Shown here piece after piece: positions 24,245-33,545 of a stretch of DNA of 64,000 bases. This stretch comes from Candidatus Woesearchaeota archaeon (GTDB taxonomy: Archaea > Nanobdellota > Nanobdellia > Woesearchaeales > JAHWHD01), in the NCBI GenBank assembly GCA_019323515.1, contig JAHWHG010000015.1, forward strand, positions 1 through 64,000, in the 5' to 3' direction. The position numbers were made by a program, and so were the translations under genes. The notes under the pieces are model-generated. The model was not told the origin of the DNA. It worked only from the letters and a program-made list of their open reading frames with translations, and ran no database searches. How positions within the stretch are numbered: position 1 is the first letter of the stretch; each line of letters starts with the position of its first letter.

Positions 24245-24529
24245 TCAAGAATCATCTACAGTAAACAACCTTGAATCATGCACATCAAATATTCCTAACC
24301 TGGCAGAACAATCCAACCATCCATGCGCATAATTAAGCGCAGCAAACGCATTAACATAATCATCATTAGAAAAAAAGTGCTTAGCATCAGAAATATACCT
24401 AGCAACCATATCGATTATATCACTACGATCAATATCTGTACGATTACCGCTCTTCTTCGCAGCTTCAAAAGCCTCTTCAGTCACTGCAAAATACTTTTCA
24501 ACTTTCTCTTTGGTTACTGTATCCATCAT
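24245..24529 (-). CDS. DUF357-family protein
   Basis: The protein has about 94 residues from the ATGATG at 24529/24526, just after GTGATA. The pattern MVARYISDAKHFF, DYVNAFAALNYAHGWLDCSARLGIF is the DUF357 helical hairpin found in archaea, often near the exosome or rpoK genes. Function unknown. It is 13 bp from the convergent gene to its left and shares the strand of the rpoK-exosome run, 54 bp downstream of rpoK. Confidence 0.75.
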   Translation of the reverse strand: MMDTVTKEKVEKYFAVTEEAFEAAKKSGNRTDIDRSDIIDMVARYISDAKHFFSNDDYVNAFAALNYAHGWLDCSARLGIFDVHDSRLFTVDDS

Positions 24530-24583
24530 TATCACAATTCATATCAAACTAAAACATAAAAAATATTAGAAAAAAAGAAAAAT

Positions 24584-24829
24584 CTATTCTTCTTTCTCTT
24601 CCTTCTCTTCAGGAATCTCAACTTCAGGCATAGGCCTTCTGATTGTCAAAGGCACAACTCCAGCCTCAAACTCTTTCTTAGCAATCTCAAGAGGGTTATA
24701 CTTTAACCTTTTAAGGTCTTCCTCATCAATCTTTACCAAGAAAGGCGCTCCCATAGCTATCTGAAGACTTCTGCTGCCTATCATTCTTGCCCTTTCAAAT
24801 TTTGTGAATTTTTCCTCAGCTTCCATCAT
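24584..24829 (-). CDS. rpoK: RNA polymerase subunit K (omega homologue)
   Basis: The protein has about 81 residues. It has TKFERARMIGSRSLQIAMGAPFLV, the RpoK/Rpb6/omega core that clamps the largest subunit, and NPLEIAKKEFEAGVVPLTIRRP, followed by an acidic tail. The start is the ATG at 24829 or 24826, next to AGGTG; a GTG inside that site is unlikely. It directly follows rrp42 (10 bp). Confidence 0.94.
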   Translation of the reverse strand: MMEAEEKFTKFERARMIGSRSLQIAMGAPFLVKIDEEDLKRLKYNPLEIAKKEFEAGVVPLTIRRPMPEVEIPEEKEEKEE

Positions 24830-24839
24830 ATTCACCTAA

Positions 24840-25613
24840 TTATAAGGCCTTCCTTAAAAAGTTTGTCTTTTCTTGCGCAATTTTAACCATCTGATCAACC
24901 TCTTCAGGTGTTAAAGGCAGGTCTCCGCCTTTCTGCATTGCACAAGGAGTTCCATCTTCCATTGTCGCAACTGTAAGCCTCGCGTCAAGCACACCCTCTT
25001 CATCAATCACAGGGTCGACAATAAACTTGCTGCCAATCTTCAAGACAGTACATGACAAGGTATCGTGTACAATAGGAATCTTCTCTTCAGTCTTTGACTT
25101 AGGAACAATCCTATCATTCTCAACCTGCGGAAGGACGCAGTCCTTCAGAGCAGCTAATACTGCTAAAGCACCTGCATCAAACAAGTTACCAGCATCATTT
25201 ATTGGAGTTATATCTATCACAACAATCCATGCCTTTTCATTAGGTTCAATGCACAGCTTCTTAAGATCTATTGCATGACTCTCCCTTATTCCTCTATCTA
25301 TGACTCTTGCAAGTTCAATAGCTTGTATGCTAGGAGGACCTAGCTCAAAGTCAGGGTTTGAGAGTGGCAAAAGCTCAGCTCCAACCATAAGAGCACCCTG
25401 GTCAGGTGTGTCCGGGTAAGGAACTCCAATCTCAAGTTTGATACCAGCCATGACAATTGTCTCTCCAATTGTGACTGTTGCACTTCCTTCAGCACTCTTT
25501 GATGTGCCATATTCAACAGTCACAGGCTCTCTGTAATCTAAAGGTTTTCTTCCGTCTAACCTGAAATCACTGTTAAGCAATTTCACTATATGATCTTTTA
25601 GTCCTTTATTCAT
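24840..25613 (-). CDS. rrp42: Exosome subunit Rrp42
   Basis: The 257-residue protein is an RNase PH-fold subunit: FRLDGRKPLDYREPVTVEYGT, GSATVTIGETIVMAGIKLEIG, DQGALMVGAEL, HDTLSCTVLKIG. It pairs with Rrp41 to form the hexameric ring; Rrp42 lacks the catalytic residues but is required for activity. The ATG at 25613 overlaps the rrp41 stop by 8 bp, so translation is coupled. Confidence 0.95.
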   Translation of the reverse strand: MNKGLKDHIVKLLNSDFRLDGRKPLDYREPVTVEYGTSKSAEGSATVTIGETIVMAGIKLEIGVPYPDTPDQGALMVGAELLPLSNPDFELGPPSIQAIELARVIDRGIRESHAIDLKKLCIEPNEKAWIVVIDITPINDAGNLFDAGALAVLAALKDCVLPQVENDRIVPKSKTEEKIPIVHDTLSCTVLKIGSKFIVDPVIDEEGVLDARLTVATMEDGTPCAMQKGGDLPLTPEEVDQMVKIAQEKTNFLRKAL

Positions 25614-26319
25614 CGTCAACCACCTTCTCAGTTTCATACTTTGACTTTAGTGCCTCTTCCTGGACCTTGTGCAGCTTTTCACAAGCCTGCTTTGACATCT
25701 CAAGCAGCTTTTGAAGCTCTTCGGGAGTCACCTCTCCATCCATCTGCAACAGTGAAAAGCCCATCCCAGGCACATATGCAGTAGCTATATCAGTTGAACC
25801 TTCCTCATGGCTTTCCTCACTGTAATCAAGGTCAACAAGCAACCTTCCGCCTACTCTTCCAACAGCAACAGCTGAGACTAAGTGCTTCATTGATATCCCA
25901 GCATCTGCTAATGCCATCGAAGCAGCGCATATTCCAGCACATCTTGAACCAGCGTCTGTCTGCGGAAACTCTATGAACACGTCAACAACCGCATTCGGAA
26001 ACTCGTTCAGGTCAATCACAGGTATCAGAGCTTTCTCTGTCACCAGTGATATCTCCTTGCTTCTCCTGCTTCCTCCTGGACGCACCCTTTCTCCAGCACT
26101 GAAAGGCATCATATTATAATGACATCTCAAGGTACCGCATTCAGGATCCTGCAAAAACCTTGGATACATGCTTCGCGGACCATATACAGCTGCAATAGCA
26201 ATAGTATCACCTATCTTGAACATCGCACTTCCTACAGCTCTCTTAATTACTCCAACCTTTGCTTCAACCTTTCTTGTATCTTCCCATTTTCTTCCGTCAT
26301 TTCTTTTAGCGTATACCAT
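25606..26319 (-). CDS. rrp41: Exosome catalytic subunit Rrp41
   Basis: The 237-residue protein has the RNase PH core: NDGRKWEDTRKVEAKVGVI, the RNA-binding GERVRPGGSRRSKEIS, FIEFPQTDAGSRCAGI with the catalytic Asp region, and VGGRLLVDLDYSEE. It provides the phosphorolytic sites of the archaeal exosome. It begins 1 bp after rrp4 ends. Confidence 0.96.
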   Translation of the reverse strand: MVYAKRNDGRKWEDTRKVEAKVGVIKRAVGSAMFKIGDTIAIAAVYGPRSMYPRFLQDPECGTLRCHYNMMPFSAGERVRPGGSRRSKEISLVTEKALIPVIDLNEFPNAVVDVFIEFPQTDAGSRCAGICAASMALADAGISMKHLVSAVAVGRVGGRLLVDLDYSEESHEEGSTDIATAYVPGMGFSLLQMDGEVTPEELQKLLEMSKQACEKLHKVQEEALKSKYETEKVVDDE

Positions 26320-26320
26320 T

Positions 26321-27031
26321 TTATTGCACCTGTTCTATTTTTACGTTTGCTTCTTTCTCAAGGTATTCCTTGATAGCATCTGTCAGGCCAGACTTATGCG
26401 CTTCAGCTTCAATCTTCCTGATTGTTCTCACAGCTAATAGCTCTTTAACTGGGTCATCTCCAAGTATCCAGACAAGCCCATTCTGACCAACTATTATCTT
26501 ACATCCAGTAGCCTGTTTAATCATGCTAACCATGCTGCCCTTTTTACCAATTATCCTTGGAACCTTGTGCGGGCTTACCTCAATGATCCTTCCGCCTGTA
26601 AGCTTCCTGAGACCCGGACCTTTCATTGTAAGGTCAATAAGCTTTTGTGAAGTCACATTAGTTATTTTTGCAACCACGTGATCACCAAAGTTATAATACT
26701 GTGTGAGGTCAGCACCTCTTGCAATGAAATCTGATGTAGCGTCCTTTAACGACAACATTGCAGGATAAGCTGAGTTAGTCTCTATCCTCCAACCGCTGAA
26801 CAATACATCAACAACCTTGCCTAATATTGTATCTCCTTTCTTAGGCACGTACTTCCCTGATAACGGAATAAGTTTCACTGCCCTTCCATCAACTGCAACT
26901 AAACCAAGTTTAGATGCAACAATCTTATCACCGTCCCTGTAAGTGTTAGATCCTGGCAAAAAATCCATTCCCTCTGCCAGAGCTTCTCCTGGGACAACGA
27001 CTGTCTTTCCTTCTACTAACATTTTTCCCAT
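26321..27031 (-). CDS. rrp4: Exosome RNA-binding cap subunit Rrp4
   Basis: The 236-residue protein has an N-terminal domain (VVVPGEALAEG, GSNTYRDGDKIVASKLG), an S1 domain (GDTILGKVVDVLFSGWRIETNSAYPA) and a KH domain with VPRIIGKKGSMVSMIKQATGCKIIVGQNG. Rrp4 forms the cap and feeds RNA into the ring. About 100 bp of AT-rich sequence with repeated TTTGTTATTTT and ATTTTCTTTCAA units separates it from SBDS. Confidence 0.95.
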   Translation of the reverse strand: MGKMLVEGKTVVVPGEALAEGMDFLPGSNTYRDGDKIVASKLGLVAVDGRAVKLIPLSGKYVPKKGDTILGKVVDVLFSGWRIETNSAYPAMLSLKDATSDFIARGADLTQYYNFGDHVVAKITNVTSQKLIDLTMKGPGLRKLTGGRIIEVSPHKVPRIIGKKGSMVSMIKQATGCKIIVGQNGLVWILGDDPVKELLAVRTIRKIEAEAHKSGLTDAIKEYLEKEANVKIEQVQ

Positions 27032-27129
27032 TTTATATCAACTCCTTGATTATATTATCATGATTTTTGTTATTTTTGATTTTGTTATTTTCTTTCAACA
27101 TTTTCTTTCAATATTATGAATCCATCTAA

Positions 27130-27852
27130 TCATCTGCTTGCAAGTAGCTTAGTCTGCACCTCACCATGCGTCATTGAGTTCAATTTATCAAAAAAATCCT
27201 CCTGCATTCCTGCAGGTATCTCAATAACACACCTCCAGCTCCCATCACTCTGCCATTGATCACGCAGCAGTTTTCCAAAACTCTTCACAGTTGGATACGC
27301 CTTTGCAGCATATTCTGCTCCGATTATCACTTCGATCTCTCTAACCTCAAACTTGATAGGAAGTATAGGCTTAAGCTTCTTCATTATCTCCTGCACCTGC
27401 TTTTCTTCAGGCGCAAATTCATCAATCTTTATCTTCGCCTCTGCAAAGGCATTCTCTAGTCTCTGAAGTGGATGCGGTAACCCTGATTTAGGCTCAATAC
27501 CGTTCCGGTGTATTATTTCAATTATCCTCTTTCGTTTATTATCACGCACCATCTGCCGGTACTCAGCTGTAAGCTGCACCTCGCCATCTTCAATTATCAC
27601 TTTCGCAACCTCGATTGGATCATCTGTTCCGAAAAGCGATTTCATCCTTTCCTCTGAAGCAAGAAGCCCTTTCTTTGCATCACTGAAGACTTTTTCAGCT
27701 TTGAGTATATCCTTTATATCAACATTTTTCCCTTCTTTAAACTCTATAGCCTTATCAGGGTCAATGTCTATCTCAAATATCTCTCCACCTTTCTTCAGCC
27801 TTGCAAGGTTAAGGTGTATCCTTTCTTTATCATAAGTTATTCTATGGCTCAT
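27130..27852 (-). CDS. SBDS/Sdo1 ribosome maturation protein
   Basis: The 240-residue protein has the three SBDS domains: ARLKKGGEIFEIDIDPDKA, ILKAEKVFSDAKKGLLASEE, then IHRNGIEPKSGLPHPLQRLENAF and the ferredoxin-like C-terminal domain (PIKFEVREIEVIIGAEYA, GSWRCVIEIPAGMQEDF). SBDS releases the anti-association factor eIF6 from 50S subunits. Its place between psmA and rrp4 is the classic archaeal superoperon order. Start ATG at 27852. Confidence 0.95.
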   Translation of the reverse strand: MSHRITYDKERIHLNLARLKKGGEIFEIDIDPDKAIEFKEGKNVDIKDILKAEKVFSDAKKGLLASEERMKSLFGTDDPIEVAKVIIEDGEVQLTAEYRQMVRDNKRKRIIEIIHRNGIEPKSGLPHPLQRLENAFAEAKIKIDEFAPEEKQVQEIMKKLKPILPIKFEVREIEVIIGAEYAAKAYPTVKSFGKLLRDQWQSDGSWRCVIEIPAGMQEDFFDKLNSMTHGEVQTKLLASR

Positions 27853-27860
27853 TATCACAC

Positions 27861-28598
27861 CTATTTCTTTTTCTTCATCTCCTTAAGCATCTTATCAATC
27901 TTCTCCCTGTCAACTTTATGGAACACAGGATCATCTGTCTTGATGAAAGCACAGTCAATCCTGTCAGCAGTCAGGTCTTTACCGATAACTTTCGCAAGAA
28001 CTGAAACACCAAGCTTAAGACCCTCTTCTACTGACATTCCCTCTTTATAGTGCTTGTGCAGCAACTCTTCTGCATCAATCTCACCTTCACCGATTGCAGT
28101 AGCTTTATACTGGAAATAGATACCTGAAGGCTCAGTAACATACAAGCTAGGCCCGTCTTCATCAATTCCAGCTATCATTACAGAAACACCAAACGGACGC
28201 AAACCACCGCTCTGTGTGCATATCTGTTTAAGGTCGCATATATCTTTCACAATTGTCAGCGTCTCAATAGGAGTGTCATAAGTCACTCTATGCTGCTGTG
28301 CCTTGACCTGAGACCTCTCGATAAGCACTCGGCCGTCGCTCAAGCTACCTGAAACTGTAGCACCGATATGATCATCAATCTGCATAATCTTCTCAAGAGA
28401 CTTCAGAACAATAAGATTATCAACAATTCTTCTGTCGACAACTAACACGATTCCATCAGTGCATATCATTCCTATTGCAGTCGTACCCTGCTTTACCATC
28501 TTCTTAGCATACTCAACCTGCAACAACCTACCGTCAGGGCTAAACATTGTGATAGCCCTGTCATATCCCATCATTTGGTTTGACATTGGATCAACCAT
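27861..28598 (-). CDS. psmA: Proteasome subunit alpha
   Basis: The 245-residue protein has the alpha-subunit N-terminus YDRAITMFSPDGRLLQVEYA, then KQGTTAIGM, DHIGATVSGSLSDGRVLIERS and GLRPFGVSVMIAGID. Alpha subunits form the gate rings of the 20S proteasome. No beta subunit is in the window. It is the second gene of the superoperon, 6 bp after pop5. Confidence 0.96.
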   Translation of the reverse strand: MVDPMSNQMMGYDRAITMFSPDGRLLQVEYAKKMVKQGTTAIGMICTDGIVLVVDRRIVDNLIVLKSLEKIMQIDDHIGATVSGSLSDGRVLIERSQVKAQQHRVTYDTPIETLTIVKDICDLKQICTQSGGLRPFGVSVMIAGIDEDGPSLYVTEPSGIYFQYKATAIGEGEIDAEELLHKHYKEGMSVEEGLKLGVSVLAKVIGKDLTADRIDCAFIKTDDPVFHKVDREKIDKMLKEMKKKK

Positions 28599-28604
28599 CT
28601 TTAT

Positions 28605-28961
28605 TCACCTCAAATAATTCTCAGCCTTGTTCAATATTCCAGAAACTGACACGCTCTGAGCTATAACAGACTGACCTTTTATTTCCTTTATCAAAGTTAG
28701 CGCTGCCTTCAGCTCATTCACATGCTTGTGATTAAGCCTTATGATACCGCGCTGCATCTTCTTATCCCATTTATCAGGCAATAGCCAAACACTAGCCTTT
28801 GCCATACCCATGTCTCCAACTAAGCCTTTAAAACTTCCAAGTACAGCACTAGCTACATCTTTAAAGTCAAATTTTTTCTCACTTTTTATCTCAAAGACCA
28901 AATAACGCTTCTTTTCTTTTAAAGAAGGCAATAATGTCTTTAATTTTGTTTTCTTAACCAT
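28605..28961 (-). CDS. rnp2: RNase P protein subunit Pop5 (Rnp2)
   Basis: The 118-residue protein from the ATG at 28961 shows the Pop5 pattern: LKEKKRYLVFEIKSEKKFD, LGSFKGLVGDMGMAKASVWLLP, KMQRGIIRLNHKHVNELKAALTLI. Pop5 works with Rpp30 to position RNase P RNA. It leads the superoperon. The RNase P RNA gene was not recognised in the window. Confidence 0.88.
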   Translation of the reverse strand: MVKKTKLKTLLPSLKEKKRYLVFEIKSEKKFDFKDVASAVLGSFKGLVGDMGMAKASVWLLPDKWDKKMQRGIIRLNHKHVNELKAALTLIKEIKGQSVIAQSVSVSGILNKAENYLR

Positions 28962-29110
28962 TTTAAAACAGTTTTCATTAACTGAGAAAATGTACACCCC
29001 ATCTTCTCTTTCTCTCTCTGTTCTAGATGAATAATCTGGTCATTTATAAAGATTTTGGATTATTTGAAATCCAATTATCTTTTTATAAAGCTTAACTATT
29101 CTTAATAAAG

Positions 29111-32100
29111 ATGAAAAATCTTTTTAGCCAAGACCAAAGGGGATTAAAAACTGCAATCGATAGTTTCGTTGAAGTGGCAAAAAAATCTGAGTTTAAGATA
29201 GAGCATTCAGATTTCATTCCTGTTAAAAAATTAGGAGAAGGACATTTCGGTGAAACCTATGTAATGAAGAACAGGGGAACCTCAAACATATTCCAAGTTT
29301 TTAAAATCCCAAAAGAAGTGGAGGATAAAAGCATCAATCTTGAGATGAGTGTTTATGATATGCTCATCAAAGAGCAAAATCCAGACGAGATAGGGTTCCA
29401 GAACGTAGTACGCATAATCAACAGGACCAGAGTGTATAAGGTAGGTAAAGACGAAAAACTTAGAAGACTTGACGCTATTGCAATGGAACACATCAAAGGA
29501 CAGAACCTTCAGGACTACATTCAATCAAGAAGAAAATTAAGTTTATCTGAAACAATTGACAAAGCTCTACAAATTCTACAGGGTCTCAAGTATCTCCATA
29601 ATAGAGGAATCCAAAATCGCGACCTTAAACCAGACAATGTTATGGTAACCGACGATGGCGGTGTTAAACTGATTGATTTTGGTATCTCATCTGCCTCAGA
29701 TCTGTGCAAGGTATCAGTAATGAACCGCGCCTATGCAGCACCAGAATACTGGATAGGTGAAGAGCACGACAATTCTGACATCTGGAACTTCGGCCATGTA
29801 CTTTATGAGATGATTACAGGTAAACACATCTGCCAGGATAGGATAGGAATGTTCGAGAAATCAAATACATGGAGCAGCTACACCAGCAGGAGAAGCAAAG
29901 AATGCGCACTGCTTCAGGAAGAGTTGGATGAATCATACCAGGAACTTATAGACAAAGAATGCCAAGGGCTTGGCCATATTGTCAATAGATGCCTCAGGGT
30001 AAATCCTAAGGAAAGATACCAAAGTGTTGACGACGTCATAACAGACCTAAATAAAGAAAAAGCAAAGATAGGCTCAGCCCCAAGATGGAAGAAAGCGTTG
30101 ATGGGACTTATTCTAGCTGGCTACCTGCTTGCAGACGGATTTTTTTATAGTGGGAGGTTGCCTGACATTAAAGAATTAGAAGCAGAGAATTCACACTTAT
30201 CAAATATAGTAAGAGTATTAGGCAGACCATACCAAGAACTTGAACCAAGTGAATATAAGTTTGACAGGTTTATCCATCAAGACGGTTGGAGATATGCAAT
30301 TAAAACAATTAATCACACCATCCATGCAAACATAGGCAAAGGGGGAGATATGCTTAGTTTTAAGATAAAAGACCCCACTCCAAAACTTAAGAAAAAATTC
30401 TCCCTAAAACAAGGTAATGAGAGTTTTGCATATTTTTACATGGACACAGCCCTTAAATCTGGACTTAAGTACAGTCTAATATTCTCAGCCAATATACGTA
30501 ATAATGGGGTAAGGTATGACAGATTAATGAGTTCAAAGAAATTTCCAAGAAATGAAGTCACAAATGCACGCTTAGTACCAGCTGAAGAAAACCTAGAAGT
30601 ACTCCCAGATAGACCATTCCTATTTTTTGCTCCAGGCACAACAGAGATGCATTATCTAAGAATGTACAAAAGCAAACTATATCAAGTCATAGCTAATGAT
30701 AAAGAGCCTAAACCAGTTGACTGGTACGTGAACGGGAAACTTGTTCAGGCAAAGGCAGAAAGACTATGGTACAAGTTCAAAGAGGGAAATTATTTAGTTG
30801 AAATCCAATCACCATACCCTGAAGTTAAAGCTAAATGGAAAGTGAATGCAAGCATCAAAAATAAGCCAAATGTTTATGTGAAAGATATAAGAACGTCTGC
30901 ATTGTATAAGCTAACAAGATCATTCATTGGATTGAACATGAATGTAGGAAGTAGTTCATTTATTGGTTCAAGAATTGTACCTATAATGATTGAACAAGGA
31001 GATAAAAAATTTATGGAATTCATGGACATAGGATTTGATTTAACAACAAAATCCCATAACAATCCAAGATATTTCAGGAAGAATAGAGATATAGCTGCAA
31101 GTAGATACTGCAAATTTGAGCGTCCAGGCACTCATTTAATCAAATACTTTATCGATCCATTCAACCAGATTGAAGAGAGCAATGAAGAGGATAATTGTTC
31201 CACAGCAACAATAGAAATCACAGATTCAAAACCGCAGACATATACTGACAGATTAGAAGACCATGGAAGCCTCTGCACCCTGGTAAAAGAATTTATGGAA
31301 AACTCAAGAGACTGGAAAAATAGGTCATATGGCATACAAAGGACAAACACAAATCTCTCAGACAAACCAGCATACGCAATAGCAAAAGATGGCTATGTGC
31401 ATTGCAAAATCACAACACCTAAAAAGACCCATCTATTCAAATTTCGTGATCCTGCTCCTGGTTTGGAAAAGAGAATTATGTTGGAACAAACAAAAGACAG
31501 GACAAATATTTACATCGCTGGTAGGACACATAAAGGACTCAGATATATGGTAGTAGTCAACCGAAGACCGGGGATAGGAAATATTCTTATTGGCAAACCA
31601 TTCAAACCAATTCCAGTAAAATTAGAGGGATATAAATCAGAGATCATTGCACCCAAAAATAAATTAATAGAAATATGCATGCCTGATACAAGAGTCATAA
31701 GTGCAAGAAATTTTGGACAAGAATGGATGGGTATTCACAAAACAAAACCCAAAGGATATTTTCAAGATTGGGCTGATTCATATAAGATATGCGAGATTGT
31801 TGAGCACGCTCATGAACCCATCGCCTGGTCAATAAACAATCAACCTATAAGACATACTGGGACGATTCTTTCTAAAAAGTTTGAACCAGAAAGTTACTTA
31901 GTAAAAGGAACACTACCCTCTGGATTAAGTGCAGAATGGAGGATAAAGGTCGATCCAGGTCTCAAACCAAATCTAAATATAAACAAAGGCCACAAAGAAT
32001 TAACTTTCCTCTGTCCCGTTAATACCAAACCAAAGACAGATTTGCTTCTAAAACAAGACACATTCAAGAGATATAGAGGGCCATTAGTAATAGAATATCA

Positions 32101-32350
32101 GTGCGGCAGTGATATAGAGAGAGAAACAATTTCACTTGAAAACATGTTTAAGACATACATCGGCAAATACTGTGAATCTTATCTAAAAGACCAATATCTG
32201 CATACAGAAATAAACTACAAATTCAAAAGCCCTGGCAGGAAAAAACTAACTATCAGGATAGACCCTGACAACCTTATCCCAGAAGAGAACGAAAACGACA
32301 ACGAAATCACACTTGACTTTATCGTAGATCCTGTCAGCGAGGATAAGTAA
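29111..32350 (+). CDS. Receptor-like transmembrane Ser/Thr protein kinase with duplicated ectodomain
   Basis: The protein has 1079 residues. The kinase domain (about 35-315) is complete: GEGHFGET (42-49), Lys 65, catalytic NRDLKPDN (169-176; His replaced by Asn), IDFG (188-191), AAPEYW and SDIWNFG. One helix follows at about 329-346. The outside 730 residues consist of two modules of about 365 residues. Each has an FKxxDPxPxLxKxxxLxQ segment (about 412 and 773), a W-x-(V/I)-N strand region, and a CARDB-like end (FIDPFNQIEESNEEDN and IDPDNLIPEENENDN). The kinase should face the cytoplasm and the modules the outside. It is monocistronic, with TATA-like TTTTTATAAAG upstream. Confidence 0.85.
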   Translation: MKNLFSQDQRGLKTAIDSFVEVAKKSEFKIEHSDFIPVKKLGEGHFGETYVMKNRGTSNIFQVFKIPKEVEDKSINLEMSVYDMLIKEQNPDEIGFQNVVRIINRTRVYKVGKDEKLRRLDAIAMEHIKGQNLQDYIQSRRKLSLSETIDKALQILQGLKYLHNRGIQNRDLKPDNVMVTDDGGVKLIDFGISSASDLCKVSVMNRAYAAPEYWIGEEHDNSDIWNFGHVLYEMITGKHICQDRIGMFEKSNTWSSYTSRRSKECALLQEELDESYQELIDKECQGLGHIVNRCLRVNPKERYQSVDDVITDLNKEKAKIGSAPRWKKALMGLILAGYLLADGFFYSGRLPDIKELEAENSHLSNIVRVLGRPYQELEPSEYKFDRFIHQDGWRYAIKTINHTIHANIGKGGDMLSFKIKDPTPKLKKKFSLKQGNESFAYFYMDTALKSGLKYSLIFSANIRNNGVRYDRLMSSKKFPRNEVTNARLVPAEENLEVLPDRPFLFFAPGTTEMHYLRMYKSKLYQVIANDKEPKPVDWYVNGKLVQAKAERLWYKFKEGNYLVEIQSPYPEVKAKWKVNASIKNKPNVYVKDIRTSALYKLTRSFIGLNMNVGSSSFIGSRIVPIMIEQGDKKFMEFMDIGFDLTTKSHNNPRYFRKNRDIAASRYCKFERPGTHLIKYFIDPFNQIEESNEEDNCSTATIEITDSKPQTYTDRLEDHGSLCTLVKEFMENSRDWKNRSYGIQRTNTNLSDKPAYAIAKDGYVHCKITTPKKTHLFKFRDPAPGLEKRIMLEQTKDRTNIYIAGRTHKGLRYMVVVNRRPGIGNILIGKPFKPIPVKLEGYKSEIIAPKNKLIEICMPDTRVISARNFGQEWMGIHKTKPKGYFQDWADSYKICEIVEHAHEPIAWSINNQPIRHTGTILSKKFEPESYLVKGTLPSGLSAEWRIKVDPGLKPNLNINKGHKELTFLCPVNTKPKTDLLLKQDTFKRYRGPLVIEYQCGSDIERETISLENMFKTYIGKYCESYLKDQYLHTEINYKFKSPGRKKLTIRIDPDNLIPEENENDNEITLDFIVDPVSEDK

Positions 32351-32403
32351 GCATAACTCCAAGAAGTATAATTAAAAAAAGTATAATATAAGAACATAAT
32401 ATA

Positions 32404-33288
32404 TTACATCACCAGACATTCTTCACCCATATGATGAACAGGGTAGAATAGGCATATAAGATAGGATTTAACCTCATCATTCATTGCTTTGCGCGCAGTG
32501 TCCATGTATTCCCTTTCAAGCTTCTTTATATTATTAATAAGCATAATATTCTTTGTCTTGAACATCTTATGGTTCATACGTATGATATCCTGTATAATAG
32601 ACAACGCCTTTGCCGCATTCTTATCCTTAGAGAACTGCTTCTGGTCAGTATATTTTATTAGGTCTCTCACAATATCAGAGATGACCTCAAGATACTGTAC
32701 AGTCACATACACAGAAGTTGAAAGACCTTTATCTTTATACCCATGGACATTAATCAGCCTTCTGCAGAAGAAATCAAGTTTATTGAGTAAGGTTTCGTAT
32801 TTCAACAATGAATGAAAATTATCAAACTTACCAATCTGAAAATCCTTCTCAAGATCATTCAGGACAGCAAGAACACCATTAAAAGCCCTTTCAAAGGTTT
32901 CATCAAACTTATCTGGATCAATCTTTGCAATGTTACGCAGTATCAAGAACTCAGGTGTTTGCTCTACCAGATCAAAACCAGTAAGGAAATACGCTGTGTT
33001 CTCGATCAGGTCAATCACATTAGGGTTTGTATATAATATTTTAACCTCATCATACCCTCTTATGTAAGGGATCGCAAAAACCCTTCTTGCAATATCTTTA
33101 ACATTCCTTAGATCAATAACAACCTTCTTCCCAGTATATTTCACAGATTGCGTTGAGATAAGAAGCTCTGAGCCGTTCATATCCAGAAAAAGTTCATCAC
33201 CCTTCTCTACTTTATTTTCCTCAACCCACTTGCTTGGAAGGCTTACAGTAAGCGTGTTTATCCCTACTTTATTGACTTTTCTTCTCAT
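32404..33288 (-). CDS. AbrB-type and PhoU-type domain regulator
   Basis: The 294-residue protein starts with a swapped-hairpin AbrB domain (RKVNKVGINTLTVSLPSKWVEEN, residues 3-25, KGDELFLDM) and continues with helical PhoU-like repeats (about 90-280). Archaeal proteins of this build are linked to phosphate transport control, but no pst gene is nearby. Other targets are possible. The upstream region holds a TATA-like TTTATATCAG. Confidence 0.8.
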   Translation of the reverse strand: MRRKVNKVGINTLTVSLPSKWVEENKVEKGDELFLDMNGSELLISTQSVKYTGKKVVIDLRNVKDIARRVFAIPYIRGYDEVKILYTNPNVIDLIENTAYFLTGFDLVEQTPEFLILRNIAKIDPDKFDETFERAFNGVLAVLNDLEKDFQIGKFDNFHSLLKYETLLNKLDFFCRRLINVHGYKDKGLSTSVYVTVQYLEVISDIVRDLIKYTDQKQFSKDKNAAKALSIIQDIIRMNHKMFKTKNIMLINNIKKLEREYMDTARKAMNDEVKSYLICLFYPVHHMGEECLVM

Positions 33289-33401
33289 ATTTTAGTAAAT
33301 ATTTCAACTGATATAAATACTTTTCGATAAATAAATACATAATTACATATAATAATTATAATTGCTAAAAATATATATATTTCTTTCACTATATTAGTAA
33401 T

Positions 33402-33542
33402 ATGTTCAAGACAAATCGCAAAACTTCCAAAATAGGTGGTAAATGTTGGAAAAGTACTGTGCTTTTATACGATTACCAACAAAGATTCTCAATTGAGAAC
33501 CTGATACAATACACAAAACAACCAAGATATGGAGGTATGTAA
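33402..33542 (+). CDS. Possible 46-residue small ORF
   Basis: The ATG at 33402 lies about 27 bp after ATATATATA, the right distance for leaderless start, and the frame stays open to a TAA at 33542, inside the ribosome site of the next gene. The product is basic with single Cys and Trp (GGKCWKSTV). No family is recognised. A GGTGG before an overlapping ATG at 33443 (17 codons) is the competing reading. Confidence 0.3.
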   Translation: MFKTNRKTSKIGGKCWKSTVLLYDYQQRFSIENLIQYTKQPRYGGM

Positions 33543-33545
33543 AAA

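Noticed and set aside
27032..27129. Small gene in the rrp4-SBDS gap
   Set aside because: The repeated AT-rich units carry no ribosome site and stops in all frames within short distance.
29282..31698. Antisense ORFs within the kinase gene
   Set aside because: They mirror the kinase frame and have no start signals.
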